Of a DNA stretch of 64,000 bases, positions 1 through 10,149 are shown piece after piece (position 1 is the stretch's first letter; each line of letters begins with the position of its first letter). Below the pieces are notes generated by a model. The model was not told the origin of the DNA. It ran no database searches and worked only from the letters and a program-made list of their open reading frames with translations. Both the position numbers and the translations under genes were made by a program. The DNA comes from Maribacter sp. PR1. GTDB taxonomy: Bacteria; Bacteroidota; Bacteroidia; Flavobacteriales; Flavobacteriaceae. The DNA is taken from the NCBI RefSeq assembly GCF_028464145.1, contig NZ_JAQPCG010000004.1, positions 1-64,000 of the forward strand, given 5' to 3'.

Positions 1-525
1 CGTATTGTCGCCCGTTCCGTCACCATCCGTATCGGCATCCTCGTTCTCGTCCAACGGGAAGTCGTCATCCGTGTCCGGGGTACCATCGTTGTCGTCATCG
101 GTATCCGCATTGTCGCCCGTTCCGTCACCATCCGTATCGGCATCCTCGTTCTCGTCCAACGGGAAATCGTCATCCGTGTCCGGGGTACCATCGTTGTCGT
201 CATCGGTATCCGTATTGTCGCCCGTTCCGTCACCATCCGTATCGGCATCCTCGTTCTCGTCCAACGGGAAGTCGTCATCCGTGTCCGGGGTACCATCGTT
301 GTCGTCATCGGTATCCGCATTGTCGCCCGTTCCGTCACCATCCGTATCGGTATCCTCGTTCTCGTCCAACGGGAAGTCGTCATCCGTGTCCGGGGTACCA
401 TCGTTGTCGTCATCGGTATCCGCATTGTCGCCCGTTCCGTCACCATCCGTATCGGTATCCTCGTTCTCGTCCAACGGGAAGTCGTCATCCGTGTCCGGGG
501 TACCATCGTTGTCGTCATCTTCATC
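1..525. repeat. Five tandem 105-bp coding repeats
   Basis: Units start at 1, 106, 211, 316 and 421 and differ by only a few single bases. A degenerate sixth unit follows at 526-565. On the minus strand each codes 35 residues with the blocks DTDDDNDGTPDTDDD, FPLDENED and DTDGDGTGDN. The array continues past the left edge, so its copy number is unknown. Near-identity at DNA level points to recent expansion or homogenisation. Confidence 0.95.
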
Positions 526-2838
526 GCATACGTCACCCATACTATCACCGTCCGTATCGGTTTGATCTGCGTTGGCAATATTGAGACAATTGTCAGACGA
601 ATCGTTTATGCCATCACCATCTTCATCCGTATCATCTTGTATTGTGATTGTGAAACTCTTTTCAAAACTACTTCCCTCTGAATCAGTTGTCGAAATTCGT
701 ACGGAATAAGAAGATTTTGTCTCATAGTCAAATACTTCGCCAGCCTCCAGATTGCTTCCGTTTATAATAAAGGAAGTATTATTATCATCACCTGACCCTG
801 ATACAAATACATAGGTATGTGAGTCAGTTGCATCGGCATCTATCGTGCTCAATGAACCTACTACTTGATTAACTGTATTATTTTCCTGAATTGAAGTTTG
901 GGAAATTGTGATGTCCACTGGTGGATTGCTTACATTCAATATTGGGTTCACCGTAAATTTGTAATACAATCTGCCAAAGAGATTACCTGCTCCCCCATCT
1001 ATGGTCCCACTGCTTAAACATTGCATATAGACCCTTTGAAGACCTGTACCCGGTGGATTTCCAGGAGCTTCTTTTAAAACTACATAATAATCCTCATTGG
1101 CGTCTAACACCGTATTGGTAGAAAAAGTAAACTGAACCTCGGTTGCAGAAGTATTCGCCGACATAGTGATTGTCTCGGAGGTACCTAGTAGGGAGTTGAA
1201 TTTTACGCCGGGACTAGCAGAAGCTGGGTCATTATCCGTTTCATGCAATTCAAGAAACAAATCATAGGCATTATTGAGGTCAGTATTGTCCAGTTTTAAG
1301 GTAACCGTACTTAAGATTCCATTTTCCGTAGGTACAAGTGTCTGCCATGCTCCGTACCATCCAGTACTACAGTTCCCCGTCGTATCCGAAATTTCAGATT
1401 CTATTGAACTTGTACCACTTTCATTGGTCAATTCAATATAAAAATCGTCAGCACCATTTGGAACAGTAATTTCAACAGTTTCTGCATCTAACACATTAAA
1501 TGACGCATTAAGACCATTAATAGTAACGCCGCTTGTTGTTAAGAGATTAGCACCTGAAATTGTCACCGTTTCCCCATAGGCCGCAGTTTCGGGTGTGAAA
1601 GAGTTTAAAACTGGAGGTGCCTCCTTCGTATGAAGATCCTCACTAATAATTTCAGTAAACACATAATCCACTCCATCAAAATACTCGGAAACAAAGTAAA
1701 AATCGTAATCTGTGTAGGCGGATAGCCCCGTTAGACTAAATACATGTTCCACATCTGCCTGCATGACGGCATTTCCAGAAGTTAACACAGAAACCCCATT
1801 ATAGTCCACACCGGCTTTTATCTGGGCCTCGCTAGGTGTAGTAGCCCCATCTGGAACCAATACATAGTATCCCGTACCTGCCTCTGCTGTAGTTGCTGCA
1901 TAATCGGCGGATTCGTATGAGATATTATCGAAGGCCCCAATGGCAGCACTAGCCACTCTTGCGATAATCTCGTCGATTTCAGGTAGGGTGCCCGCTCCAT
2001 AATACCAGATAAGCTCATCGCTTTCATTGACACCCAAATCATCAAAACGCACATAAAGAGCATAAGAACCATCACCGGTTTCAGTGATAAGGTTACTTGC
2101 AGGGTTTTGATTCGTGGCATTCGTAAAACTGCAACATCTATTAATCGTGGAATATGCCCTATCTGAATTACTGAAAAATAGAATAGCTTCTTGCGCAGTG
2201 GATATTTTGATTGCCTTTGCCTGATCGGTCATGGCCGATATGGCCACAAATTCCTCGTCAATCAAATTTCCCCGGGTTTTTGTTGGTCGATCTGTTCCCC
2301 CAACATAATCATCTCGGGTTCCGACCCATAACCTAACGTTAGAAGCGGGAGTTCCACTGATATTGGTGATTTTAACTTTTATCCCAATGTAGCCTTCAGG
2401 TTGCAAGAGTTCATAAATATTTTCTACTAAAAACGATTGGCCATTTAGAGTAATGTTGCCTGAAGTTTTTATTTGGCCGTATCCATCCCCAGTGGTAGGA
2501 TTTGTTACTGTAAAATTACTATAATCAAAGGTTTGGCTGTTAAATGCAGGATTCACTACCATGGATCCATTTGTATTCCAATTATTTGTACCATCCCCAC
2601 CTACAGCCCATTGTATATCCAAAGGATAGCTGCTGTATGTTAGCTTTCTATAGGTAGATCCATTATAGTAAAATGGCTGTTCCATATTTCCTGCTGAATT
2701 AATGGAGTTTTGACTACCGTTTCCTATTCTTAAACGATCGTTGTTCAATATTCTATTGGTTTGAGCCAACAGACTGGTCACATTAAAAAACAATCCAAAA
2801 AGCAGAAGAATACCGATTTTTGTAAAATTTGCTTTCAT
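1..2838 (-). CDS. Large secreted protein with TIG, cadherin-like and Asp-rich calcium-binding repeats (3' end outside window)
   Basis: Open reading frame of at least 946 codons that runs off the left edge without a stop. It starts at the ATG at 2836-2838 with a signal peptide (MKANFTKIGILLLF..., ending near TSLLAQ). After about 400 residues of unassigned secreted sequence comes a TIG/IPT-like domain (APPVLNSFTPETAAYGETVTISG, coded near 1560-1625). A cadherin-like domain follows (DADATDSHTYVF, coded near 650-920). Then come thrombospondin type 3-like motifs (DTDGDxxGDxCD, DEDGDGIND) and 105-bp tandem repeats coding 35 acidic residues each. Such motifs bind calcium and stiffen cell-surface stalks in this family of proteins. 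Gliding/adhesion proteins of Flavobacteriia often have this build and end in a T9SS sorting domain, but that end is not visible here. The role as surface adhesin is inference. Confidence 0.85.
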   Translation of the reverse strand, partial: MKANFTKIGILLLFGLFFNVTSLLAQTNRILNNDRLRIGNGSQNSINSAGNMEQPFYYNGSTYRKLTYSSYPLDIQWAVGGDGTNNWNTNGSMVVNPAFNSQTFDYSNFTVTNPTTGDGYGQIKTSGNITLNGQSFLVENIYELLQPEGYIGIKVKITNISGTPASNVRLWVGTRDDYVGGTDRPTKTRGNLIDEEFVAISAMTDQAKAIKISTAQEAILFFSNSDRAYSTINRCCSFTNATNQNPASNLITETGDGSYALYVRFDDLGVNESDELIWYYGAGTLPEIDEIIARVASAAIGAFDNISYESADYAATTAEAGTGYYVLVPDGATTPSEAQIKAGVDYNGVSVLTSGNAVMQADVEHVFSLTGLSAYTDYDFYFVSEYFDGVDYVFTEIISEDLHTKEAPPVLNSFTPETAAYGETVTISGANLLTTSGVTINGLNASFNVLDAETVEITVPNGADDFYIELTNESGTSSIESEISDTTGNCSTGWYGAWQTLVPTENGILSTVTLKLDNTDLNNAYDLFLELHETDNDPASASPGVKFNSLLGTSETITMSANTSATEVQFTFSTNTVLDANEDYYVVLKEAPGNPPGTGLQRVYMQCLSSGTIDGGAGNLFGRLYYKFTVNPILNVSNPPVDITISQTSIQENNTVNQVVGSLSTIDADATDSHTYVFVSGSGDDNNTSFIINGSNLEAGEVFDYETKSSYSVRISTTDSEGSSFEKSFTITIQDDTDEDGDGINDSSDNCLNIANADQTDTDGDSMGDVCDEDDDNDGTPDTDDDFPLDENEDTDTDGDGTGDNADTDDDNDGTPDTDDDFPLDENEDTDTDGDGTGDNADTDDDNDGTPDTDDDFPLDENEDADTDGDGTGDNTDTDDDNDGTPDTDDDFPLDENEDADTDGDGTGDNADTDDDNDGTPDTDDDFPLDENEDADTDGDGTGDNT

Positions 2839-2846
2839 ACTTTCTT

Positions 2847-3293
2847 TTATAATTTGTTGGTTAATAACCAAGCTAGGTTTTGCTTGGTAAATTGAAATTC
2901 GGCGTTTGCGTTATTCTCAATACGTCCATTCTTTTGAGAAAGGTAAATTCGGACCAAGGCCTTGTCATTCTCAACATTCAATGTATGAATCTGAACTAGG
3001 GGAAAATCGCCAATATTTTCAACCTGATTCTTTTGTATGACTTCAATAGGAATATTGTTTATAGTGAAATTCTCTGGCAGATCTAACACAACACCATGAT
3101 CTAGCAGATAAATTTGTGATACCTCATTTAAGTTTAATTCTAATTTGTTCCAGATAATTTCATCTGAAATAGCTTTGGATAAAAGTACTTTAGTGGTGTA
3201 GTTTCCACCACTCTCCTGTGCCGATAGCTTCTGTACCCAAACAGATAGAACTAAGATAAAGGGTAGTAAGATTTTTTTTGGTTTTAGATTCAT
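2847..3293 (-). CDS. Small secreted protein of unknown function
   Basis: 148 aa if started at the ATG at 3291-3293. That start gives a proper signal peptide (MNLKPKKILLPFILVLSVWVQKLSAQ); the upstream ATG at 3356 would put 21 odd residues in front of it. The gene ends 8 bp before the start of the large repeat protein and shares its strand, so the two are probably one operon. The mature part has no motif I recognise. Small secreted partners in front of large surface proteins are common in Flavobacteriia; a link between the two products is inference. Confidence 0.75.
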   Translation of the reverse strand: MNLKPKKILLPFILVLSVWVQKLSAQESGGNYTTKVLLSKAISDEIIWNKLELNLNEVSQIYLLDHGVVLDLPENFTINNIPIEVIQKNQVENIGDFPLVQIHTLNVENDKALVRIYLSQKNGRIENNANAEFQFTKQNLAWLLTNKL

Positions 3294-3854
3294 AGGGTTA
3301 AGGAATTTAGGGTTGGCCGATTTTTTGATATATCGGCATAGAATTAATTTTGGCATTACTTTCTATTTTAGAATATTAAATATCAATTGGTTAGAATTAT
3401 TTTTCGATTTTACCTTTGCCCATAAGGTTTTAAAAAAGGCGTAAGAAATCCCAGGTCCCCTATTTGGGACTTTTAAAATTTATGGTATCTACATACCATT
3501 AGTCAATAAATTTTCAGGATTATAGTATAATGGTCGAGGTTACTTTATCATAAAATTTTTAATTGGTCGGTCTATAATTATATAGACATAATTTTTGAAC
3601 AACATTATCGCTCAATAAATTAATTTTGATTTTGTCTTGTAAGAAAACGGCTATATTATTATCTTATTATAATATAATATTGTAAGAATTGACAAATATC
3701 AATTTAATGTATTTTCCTACTTTTTAAAATTTTGGAAAATTCGGTAAGTAGATCTTGCGTGATAATTTCAACCAATTGATAATCATTTATTTAGTCTCCA
3801 ATAAAAACTAGAATATCGTTCATCTGCATACTTTTTCCGATGAATGGCAATTTT
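3294..3854. other. Intergenic region, very A+T-rich
   Basis: No credible gene. It holds two short inverted repeats: GTCCC/GGGAC at 3455-3470, followed by TTTT on the plus strand, and ATGGTAT/ATACCAT at 3482-3499. The second could be an operator for the genes that start at 3293. No convincing TAnnTTTG promoter was seen. Confidence 0.5.
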
Positions 3855-4457
3855 TTAACTTCCAACGTATTTTTTCAATAATCGACTTAACGTTTCTGGT
3901 CTCATGGCCAAAAAAGAGGCTAAATACTTCTTTGGAATACGATTGGCGTATTCTTTTTTACTATGTTCGATAAAGTAATTTAACCTATTTATTGCGGTTG
4001 GAATTCTGGCTAGCAATACTCTATGTTCCGAAAGTTTATAATATTTCTCCAACATTATCCTACTTATATGATTCATTTCAGGAAAATGACGAAGACAATA
4101 CTGATAATCCTCATATTCTATGTAATCACAATAGGTCTCTTCTAAACACTGGATATTCTCCAAGGCCTGTCCATTTTCAAAAAATCCTGTTATCGACGTG
4201 AAAATTTCATTCTCACTATCTATCCAAGTGGTTATTTCATCTTCCCCGCTATTGAAAAAACCTCTCACCAAGCCTTCTTTAATCAAATATAATCTTTCGC
4301 ATTTCCCCCCAGATTTAACGACCAATTCGTTTTTTTGAAAGTGACAACTCTTTATTTTTTTACTTAGAAAAGACCTTAATTCTTTTCCCATAGGGTAGAT
4401 AGCGTTCAGAAAAATAATAATGTAAAGATTTTTTTCTGCTGAGGAAGATGCGGACAT
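3855..4457 (-). CDS. Crp/Fnr-family transcription regulator
   Basis: 200 aa, close to the usual size of short Crp/Fnr regulators of Bacteroidota. The N-terminal part is a cyclic-nucleotide-binding-like beta barrel (SGGKCERLYLIKEGLVRGFF, then ITTWIDSENEIFTSITGFF). The C-terminal part is a reduced winged helix (KKYLASFLAMRPETLSRLLKKY). No iron-sulfur cysteine set typical of Fnr is seen, and the ligand is unknown. A second start at 4391 (MGKELRSF) is possible, but a good promoter at 4485-4514 would place transcription start near 4478, which allows the start at 4457. The target genes cannot be told from the sequence. Confidence 0.85.
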   Translation of the reverse strand: MSASSSAEKNLYIIIFLNAIYPMGKELRSFLSKKIKSCHFQKNELVVKSGGKCERLYLIKEGLVRGFFNSGEDEITTWIDSENEIFTSITGFFENGQALENIQCLEETYCDYIEYEDYQYCLRHFPEMNHISRIMLEKYYKLSEHRVLLARIPTAINRLNYFIEHSKKEYANRIPKKYLASFLAMRPETLSRLLKKYVGS

Positions 4458-4484
4458 TGAAAAATAAGACTAAGTTATTTATAT

Positions 4485-4514
4485 CAAAAATACATTAAAC
4501 CTAAAATAATGCAA
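4485..4514 (-). promoter_or_regulatory. Bacteroidota-type promoter of the Crp/Fnr gene
   Basis: On the minus strand TTG (4512-4514), 19-bp spacer, then TATTTTTG (4485-4492), which fits TAnnTTTG. The expected 5' leader is about 20 nt. Confidence 0.65.
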
Positions 4515-4753
4515 GGAAATCTTTGTGGTATAAAAACAATCGAAAATTAAAAAACAATTTAATTGTTAGACAAAACCTTTACCTGTATGTACCTCTGTTT
4601 CACTTTATTTGGGATACCAAAAGATAAACTCAGATTGTAACTCATTTGACTTAGAGTTTCTATAAAAGTTTTTTAAAGGCTATCTTTAGGATATAAATTA
4701 TTGTTAAATCAGAGCACACGCTACCGCATACGATTTTGACGAGAATATTTTAG

Positions 4754-4787
4754 AAAACCTCTCGAAAATCTCATAAATAGAGGTTTT
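4754..4787. terminator. Candidate bidirectional terminator
   Basis: Perfect 9-bp inverted repeat AAAACCTCT / AGAGGTTTT with a 16-nt loop, 25 bp beyond the stop of the DUF4230 gene. The A and T ends make it usable in both directions. The stem has only four G:C pairs, so it may be weak. Confidence 0.5.
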
Positions 4788-4811
4788 AACTAAACTCATA
4801 ACTCGAAGATA

Positions 4812-5423
4812 TTAAGGCAAAATATTGAAGTCGGTGGTGGATTCTATATTCCTATCCTGATAGACCAGTGTCCAACCCAAACTATTTGTTAACACATAAA
4901 ATTTTTGAAGTTCGCTTAACAATCTGTTCTTGGCATTTGTTCTTAATGTGGAGGCTTCCACTTTTTTTAGCAGTGCATTTTTTACATTTCGTTTTATGGT
5001 ATTATAATCCCCCGCATCAAATTGATTAAGATAATCGGCGGTGACATCGTAATACTCAAAGTCGGGATTTAACTTAATTTCAGGTTCCGGAATGCTTTTG
5101 ATTGTTAAGGTTTTGGCGTCCTCATCCAGTTCAAAGCTCACTTTACTTAAGTCGTAGGATATACTAACATCCGCATTAACCACAACAAGAGCTTTCTTCT
5201 CTGCTGTAATTAAAGGGCCAAATAGTTCTTTAGAGTCCCTATAATTATAAACTTCCGCAAAATGCCCTTCAGTAACAATAAGTTTGGATACATTCTCAAC
5301 CTGTTGCTGTATCAACATAGAGTTTTCCTCAAGAATAGCTTCAGATGTATTTTCGTCACCACAAGACTTGACAATAAAAACCACTGCCAAGGTAATTAGG
5401 ACTCCATAAATAAATCTTTTCAT
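4812..5423 (-). CDS. DUF4230 domain protein, membrane-anchored
   Basis: About 203 aa when started at the ATG at 5421-5423 (MKRFIYGVLITLAVVFIVKSCG), which begins just after the stop of the GSCFA gene; the longer start at 5441 would overlap that gene. It has one N-terminal membrane segment with a cysteine just behind it (KSCG), so lipid attachment is possible. The rest matches DUF4230 (VTEGHFAEVYNYRD... VVNADVSISYDLSKV ... LNPDFEYYDVTADYLNQFDAGDYNTIKRNVKNAL). The family has no known biochemical role. It lies directly behind the GSCFA gene and is probably transcribed with it. Confidence 0.8.
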   Translation of the reverse strand: MKRFIYGVLITLAVVFIVKSCGDENTSEAILEENSMLIQQQVENVSKLIVTEGHFAEVYNYRDSKELFGPLITAEKKALVVVNADVSISYDLSKVSFELDEDAKTLTIKSIPEPEIKLNPDFEYYDVTADYLNQFDAGDYNTIKRNVKNALLKKVEASTLRTNAKNRLLSELQKFYVLTNSLGWTLVYQDRNIESTTDFNILP

Positions 5424-5424
5424 A

Positions 5425-6393
5425 TTAGGAGGAATTGCCAAAGTTCATAAAGGGGTACTTACTTTTAATATACGCAATTTTTTGAGTGAGCGACTTTAAA
5501 AACTTTTGATGTGCTTCAGACCCTACATCAAAAGGCCTATGGGCTAGACCCTTTTGGATTTCCGCTACTTGCTCCATAACCTCCTCCACATCCTTGGAAA
5601 CCAAGACCTCTTTAAATTTTTCCCATATATAATCTATAGCCAAGGAATTGGGATGCACCATATCTCTTTCATAAAAACGATAATCCCGTAGCTCATCCAT
5701 CATAATTTCGTAACTCGGGAAATAAAAACCTTTAATACCCAATGGTAGAACGCCGAGCAATTCGTGGACGGCCGTAATTAGATGTGATTTACTTCTTTGG
5801 TTCTCAACAAACCCATCTTTTAAGTGCCGAACAGGAGAAATGGTAAGCACAATACTGGTATCTGGATTTATTTCTTCAATAGCACTTGCTATACTCTGAA
5901 GACTGCCTCTAATTTCATCTATATTAAGCAGGTGTTTACCAAATTCCTTTTGTGGTACCTTATGACAATTCGCTACAAATTGATTGCTTTTCTCGTGTTG
6001 ATACACCCATGCGGTACCCAGAGTTATAAAAACATGGGAAGCTTCCCTTAAAAACTGATTTGTTCGGGTAAGGGCTATATTTAAATTCTTCAATAATTCC
6101 TCCTTAGAAGCCGAACTTAGATTCGAATGCGCATCAAAACAATGCCAGCGGCCATTTAATCGGAAGATATCTTCTTCAAGATACTCATATTTATTCAGTG
6201 CTTTTTGAAGCAAATTATCAATGGCCAAGGGATTGAAAAGAATCCCAAAGGGATTCTGTAAGGTCTGAAATTGGTAGTAGTCCAATTTTGCTCCCATATT
6301 TTGTGAAAAACAAGACCCGAGCATAAGTATTTTACTGGAATAATCTAATTGACCTGAAATAGGTTCCAAAGGTATTTGGGTCTGAAGTTTCAT
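5425..6393 (-). CDS. GSCFA-domain protein (SGNH-hydrolase-like)
   Basis: 322 aa, the usual family size. The name-giving block is seen near residue 27 (LMLGSCFSQNMG), followed by NPFGILFNPLAI and ITLGTAWVYQ, all typical of the GSCFA family. The family resembles SGNH/GDSL esterases; here the nucleophile serine would be in GSCFS, and a DMVHPNSLAIDYIW block near residue 245 could give the Asp/His pair. The substrate is unknown. It lies between alaS and the DUF4230 gene on the same strand. Confidence 0.85.
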   Translation of the reverse strand: MKLQTQIPLEPISGQLDYSSKILMLGSCFSQNMGAKLDYYQFQTLQNPFGILFNPLAIDNLLQKALNKYEYLEEDIFRLNGRWHCFDAHSNLSSASKEELLKNLNIALTRTNQFLREASHVFITLGTAWVYQHEKSNQFVANCHKVPQKEFGKHLLNIDEIRGSLQSIASAIEEINPDTSIVLTISPVRHLKDGFVENQRSKSHLITAVHELLGVLPLGIKGFYFPSYEIMMDELRDYRFYERDMVHPNSLAIDYIWEKFKEVLVSKDVEEVMEQVAEIQKGLAHRPFDVGSEAHQKFLKSLTQKIAYIKSKYPFMNFGNSS

Positions 6394-6448
6394 TTTATTT
6401 GATTAAATGGAAGCCGGAATTATATTTTTAAACTAAGCTCCCAAGGAA

Positions 6449-9067
6449 TTAACCTAAATATCCTTTGGCCTTTTCCAAGGCTTCTGGAATCCCTGCTGGA
6501 TTTTTGCCCCCGGCAGTAGCAAAAAAAGGTTGCCCTCCTCCTCCTCCTTGAATGAATTTACCCAATTCCCGAACAATAGAACCCGCATTCAAGCCCTTCG
6601 AGGCTACCAATTCTTTAGAAATATAACAGGAGAGTAGTGCTTTACCCTCTTTTTCTGTGGCAAATACCAAAAATAAATCGGAATTATTCTGTCCCATTTC
6701 AAAACTCAAATCCTTGATACCAGCGGCATCCAGATCGAGTTTTTTCACTAGAAATCGGACTCCATTTTTCTCCTGCAATTCATTTTGCAGATCGCCTTTA
6801 AGATTTTTGGCCTTGTCCTTGAGCAATGTGGCGATTTGTTTCTTTAATTCTGCATTCTCATCCTGCAGGTTGGTTACCGCCTTTACAGCGTCTTGGGGAT
6901 TTCCCAAAACCCCTGTAATTTCGTTAAGGGACCTATTGCTCTCTGCATAAAAGTCCTTTACGGCATCACTGGTAATCGCTTCTATTCTACGAATCCCAGC
7001 CGCCACAGCCCCCTCCGACCTGATTTTGAAATGCCAAATGTCCGAGGTGTTTTTTACATGCGTTCCTCCGCATAATTCAATGGATTTTCCAAACCGGATA
7101 GTCCTAACCGCATCCCCATATTTTTCACCAAACAAGGCCATTGCCCCATCTTCCAAAGCTTCTTTCACAGGTACATTGCGATGCTCCTCCAATTGTAAAT
7201 GTCCCGAAATACGGGCATTCACAAAGGATTCCACGGCTTCCAGTTCGTCTTTTGTCATTTTTGAAAAATGGGAAAAATCGAAACGTAGATATTTTGAATG
7301 CACCGCAGATCCCTTTTGTTCCACGTGGGTTCCCAATACTTCTCTCAGGGCCTGATGCAGCAAATGGGTAGCCGTATGGTTTGCCTCGGTTCTTCGGCGT
7401 TGTTCGCTATCCACTACGGCCTTAAATGTACCCTCAAGTTTTTTAGGAAGGTTTTTTGTAAAATGTATGATCTCGTTATTTTCCCTTTTCGTGTCGATAA
7501 TGTAGACCACATCGCCATCCGAAGATTCCAAATAACCTTTGTCACCCACTTGTCCACCACCTTCCGGATAGAACGGGGTTTTATCTAAAACAAATTGAAA
7601 AAGGGTTCCATCTTTTTTAGATTCAATTTTTCTATACTTAATTATACTTACATTTTCAACCTCCAATTGATCATATCCAAGAAAGTTTTCCCCGTTATAT
7701 TGATGTAAAATAATCCAGTCATCTTTTGATATTTCTGCAGCAGATTTAGATCTATTCTTTTGCTCTTGCATAGCTTTATTAAAGCCTTCTACATCGATAG
7801 AAATACCATTTTCACTAGCTATCAGCTGAGTTAAATCCAAAGGAAAACCATAAGTATCATACAATTCAAACACCTTGTCACCTTCAATTTTAAGACCATC
7901 ACTAAAATCCATCATAGCACTTAATCGGCTTAATCCTTGGTCCAAAGTTTTCAAAAAGCTGTGTTCCTCTTCCTTGATAACATTTTTAATGAGTTGCTTT
8001 TGCTCCCTTAGCTCCGGAAAAGCTTCACCCATGCTTTGGGTAAGTACATTTGCCAAACGATACATAAAAGGCTCCTTGGTATTTAAGAACGTGAAGCCAT
8101 AACGTACTGCTCTACGCAGTATTCTTCTTATTACATAACCCGCTCCCGTATTACTGGGCAACTGACCATCTGCGATAGAGAAGGCTACCGCCCTAATATG
8201 ATCTGCAATGACGCGAATGGCTATATCCACTTCCTCGTTTTTTCCATACTGGGCATCCGTAATTATTTCTATCTCCCTTATCAATGGGGTAAATACATCC
8301 GTGTCGTAATTGGATTTTACATTTTGCAATACCATACAAAGTCGTTCAAAACCCATACCCGTATCCACGTGCTTGGCAGGTAGGCTTTCCAAAGAGCCGT
8401 CTGCTTTGCGATTGTATTGCATGAATACCAGATTCCAGATTTCCACCACTAAAGGATGGTCCTGATTTACCAAACTAGCGCCTGAAACTTTCGCCTTTTC
8501 TTCTGCGGAGCGAATATCCACGTGAATTTCTGAACAGGGGCCACAAGGACCTTGGTCTCCCATTTCCCAGAAGTTATCTTTCTTGTTGCCCATGATAATT
8601 CTATCCGAAGGAACAATTTTGTTCCAAATAGCATATGCTTCATTGTCCTTATCCAATCTATCGGCATCCTGACTTCCCTCAAAAACAGATACATATAGAC
8701 AATCCTTATCTATTTTGTAAACCTCTGTCAATAACTCCCAAGCCCAGGTAATAGCCTCTTCCTTAAAATAATCGCCAAAACTCCAGTTACCCAACATCTC
8801 AAACATGGTATGATGATAGGTATCCTTACCTACCTCCTCCAAATCGTTGTGCTTACCACTTACACGCAAACATTTTTGAGTATCTACTACCCTAGAATTT
8901 TTAGGGGTATTAACTCCCAAGAAAAATTCCTTGAACTGGTTCATCCCTGCATTGGTAAAAAGTAACGTGGGGTCATCTTTTATGACCATAGGGGCAGAGG
9001 GTACAATTTTATGTTTTTTTCCTTCAAAAAATGCTAAGAACTGCTTTCGTATTTCCTTGGAATTCAT
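6449..9067 (-). CDS. alaS: Alanine-tRNA ligase
   Basis: 872 aa, full length for bacterial AlaRS. It charges tRNA-Ala with alanine in the cytoplasm. The class II catalytic core is N-terminal ([35 protein letters not shown]). The editing domain has the zinc-binding HxxxH (NHTATHLLH, near residue 565) and the Cys/His block CGGTHVKNT (near 665). A coiled-coil linker and the C-Ala domain with GGGGGQP follow. The start at 9067 ([14 protein letters not shown]) agrees with other AlaRS proteins. It is divergent from the LytM peptidase gene at 9172 across 104 bp. Confidence 0.98.
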   Translation of the reverse strand: MNSKEIRKQFLAFFEGKKHKIVPSAPMVIKDDPTLLFTNAGMNQFKEFFLGVNTPKNSRVVDTQKCLRVSGKHNDLEEVGKDTYHHTMFEMLGNWSFGDYFKEEAITWAWELLTEVYKIDKDCLYVSVFEGSQDADRLDKDNEAYAIWNKIVPSDRIIMGNKKDNFWEMGDQGPCGPCSEIHVDIRSAEEKAKVSGASLVNQDHPLVVEIWNLVFMQYNRKADGSLESLPAKHVDTGMGFERLCMVLQNVKSNYDTDVFTPLIREIEIITDAQYGKNEEVDIAIRVIADHIRAVAFSIADGQLPSNTGAGYVIRRILRRAVRYGFTFLNTKEPFMYRLANVLTQSMGEAFPELREQKQLIKNVIKEEEHSFLKTLDQGLSRLSAMMDFSDGLKIEGDKVFELYDTYGFPLDLTQLIASENGISIDVEGFNKAMQEQKNRSKSAAEISKDDWIILHQYNGENFLGYDQLEVENVSIIKYRKIESKKDGTLFQFVLDKTPFYPEGGGQVGDKGYLESSDGDVVYIIDTKRENNEIIHFTKNLPKKLEGTFKAVVDSEQRRRTEANHTATHLLHQALREVLGTHVEQKGSAVHSKYLRFDFSHFSKMTKDELEAVESFVNARISGHLQLEEHRNVPVKEALEDGAMALFGEKYGDAVRTIRFGKSIELCGGTHVKNTSDIWHFKIRSEGAVAAGIRRIEAITSDAVKDFYAESNRSLNEITGVLGNPQDAVKAVTNLQDENAELKKQIATLLKDKAKNLKGDLQNELQEKNGVRFLVKKLDLDAAGIKDLSFEMGQNNSDLFLVFATEKEGKALLSCYISKELVASKGLNAGSIVRELGKFIQGGGGGQPFFATAGGKNPAGIPEALEKAKGYLG

Positions 9068-9099
9068 CTAAAATGCTAAGCTTTTACAAATTTTAACTG

Positions 9100-9125
9100 T
9101 TTGTAGAAAACAATTTTTATATTTG
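9100..9125 (+). promoter_or_regulatory. Candidate promoter of the LytM peptidase operon
   Basis: TATATTTG at 9118-9125 matches TAnnTTTG. A TTTG at 9100-9103 is only 14 bp away, shorter than the usual 17-23, so the -33 part is doubtful. The start codon follows 46 bp downstream. Confidence 0.4.
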
Positions 9126-9171
9126 TTTGTTATGTTAAAAATAAACCACAAAAATAGGATAAAATCCCTTC

Positions 9172-10149
9172 ATGTCTAAAGTAAAGTACTATTACGATCC
9201 GGATACGCTTTCGTACAGGAAAATCGAGCCAGAAAAATCCAAACGATATAGAAATATCACATTTTTCTTTTTAGGTTCTTTTCTTTTTGGACTTCTGGGA
9301 TTGATTTTACTTTTGAATACAAATATCATAAATACCCCTCGTGAGCTTTCGTTACAGCGAGAGGTAAAAAACTACGAACTCCAATTTGAGCTCCTCAATA
9401 AAAAAATGGAGCAGATTGAAGATGTTTTGGCCAATATTGAGGACCGGGACAACAATATTTATCGCTTATATTTTGAAGCCAACCCCATACCTGAAGAACA
9501 AAGACGTGCCGGTTTTGGAGGTATAAATCGGTATAAATCCTTGGAAGGTTTCAATAATTCCGAAATGGTGATTGCCACTACACAACGCTTGGACATCATT
9601 AAAAAACAAATGGCAATCCAATCCAAATCATTGGATGAAATTACCAAGTTGGCCGAGGAAAAAGAAAAACTTTTAATGTCCATTCCAGCCATTCAACCCA
9701 TTAATAACGAGGACCTCACCAGAATGGCTTCCGGTTACGGTTGGCGTTCGGATCCATTTACCAAAGCTCGTAAAATGCATTACGGCATGGATTTTACCGC
9801 ACCTAAAGGAACTCCTATTTATGCTTCGGGAGACGGAAAAGTAACAAGAGCGGACAATAATTCCTCCGGATACGGAAAACACATCCGTATTGACCATGGC
9901 TATGGTTATTTAAGTCTCTATGGACATTTAAGTCAGTATAACGTAAAAAGAGGCCAGAAAGTAAAAAGAGGAGACCTAATAGGTTTTGTGGGCAGTACCG
10001 GACGGTCTGAAGCGCCTCATTTGCACTATGAAGTATGGAAAGAGGATGCTCGTATTAACCCCATCAATTTCTACTATGGAAGTTTATCTCCGGAAGAATT
10101 TGAAAATATGCTGAAATTTGCCAACCAAGAAAATCAATCCCTGGATTAA
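9172..10149 (+). CDS. M23/LytM-family peptidoglycan endopeptidase, membrane-anchored
   Basis: 325 aa. One membrane segment (residues about 27-50), a coiled-coil stretch (about 60-165), then a LytM domain. Zinc-site motifs are HYGMDF (near residue 202) and HLHYEVW (near 282), with GYGWRSDPF and GHLSQYNVKRGQKVKRGDLIGFVGSTGRS between and before. All metal ligands expected for an active enzyme are present, so it likely cleaves peptidoglycan cross-links in the periplasm during growth or division. Its stop overlaps the start of the MerR gene by one base (TAATG), indicating coupled translation. Confidence 0.92.
   Translation: MSKVKYYYDPDTLSYRKIEPEKSKRYRNITFFFLGSFLFGLLGLILLLNTNIINTPRELSLQREVKNYELQFELLNKKMEQIEDVLANIEDRDNNIYRLYFEANPIPEEQRRAGFGGINRYKSLEGFNNSEMVIATTQRLDIIKKQMAIQSKSLDEITKLAEEKEKLLMSIPAIQPINNEDLTRMASGYGWRSDPFTKARKMHYGMDFTAPKGTPIYASGDGKVTRADNNSSGYGKHIRIDHGYGYLSLYGHLSQYNVKRGQKVKRGDLIGFVGSTGRSEAPHLHYEVWKEDARINPINFYYGSLSPEEFENMLKFANQENQSLD

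Larger units (their letters stand above)
4458..4811. other. Intergenic region between the Crp/Fnr gene and the DUF4230 gene
   Basis: It carries the Crp/Fnr promoter (4485-4514) and the inverted repeat at 4754-4787. Nothing else is recognised; both flanking genes are on the minus strand. Confidence 0.5.

Noticed and set aside
1-525. Regular repeats as a CRISPR array
   Set aside because: Repeats are contiguous, without variable spacers, and in coding frame.
5-565. Ser/Pro-rich open frame on the plus strand
   Set aside because: Shadow of the 105-bp repeats; the minus frame codes the acidic calcium-binding repeats and is continuous with a signal peptide at 2838.
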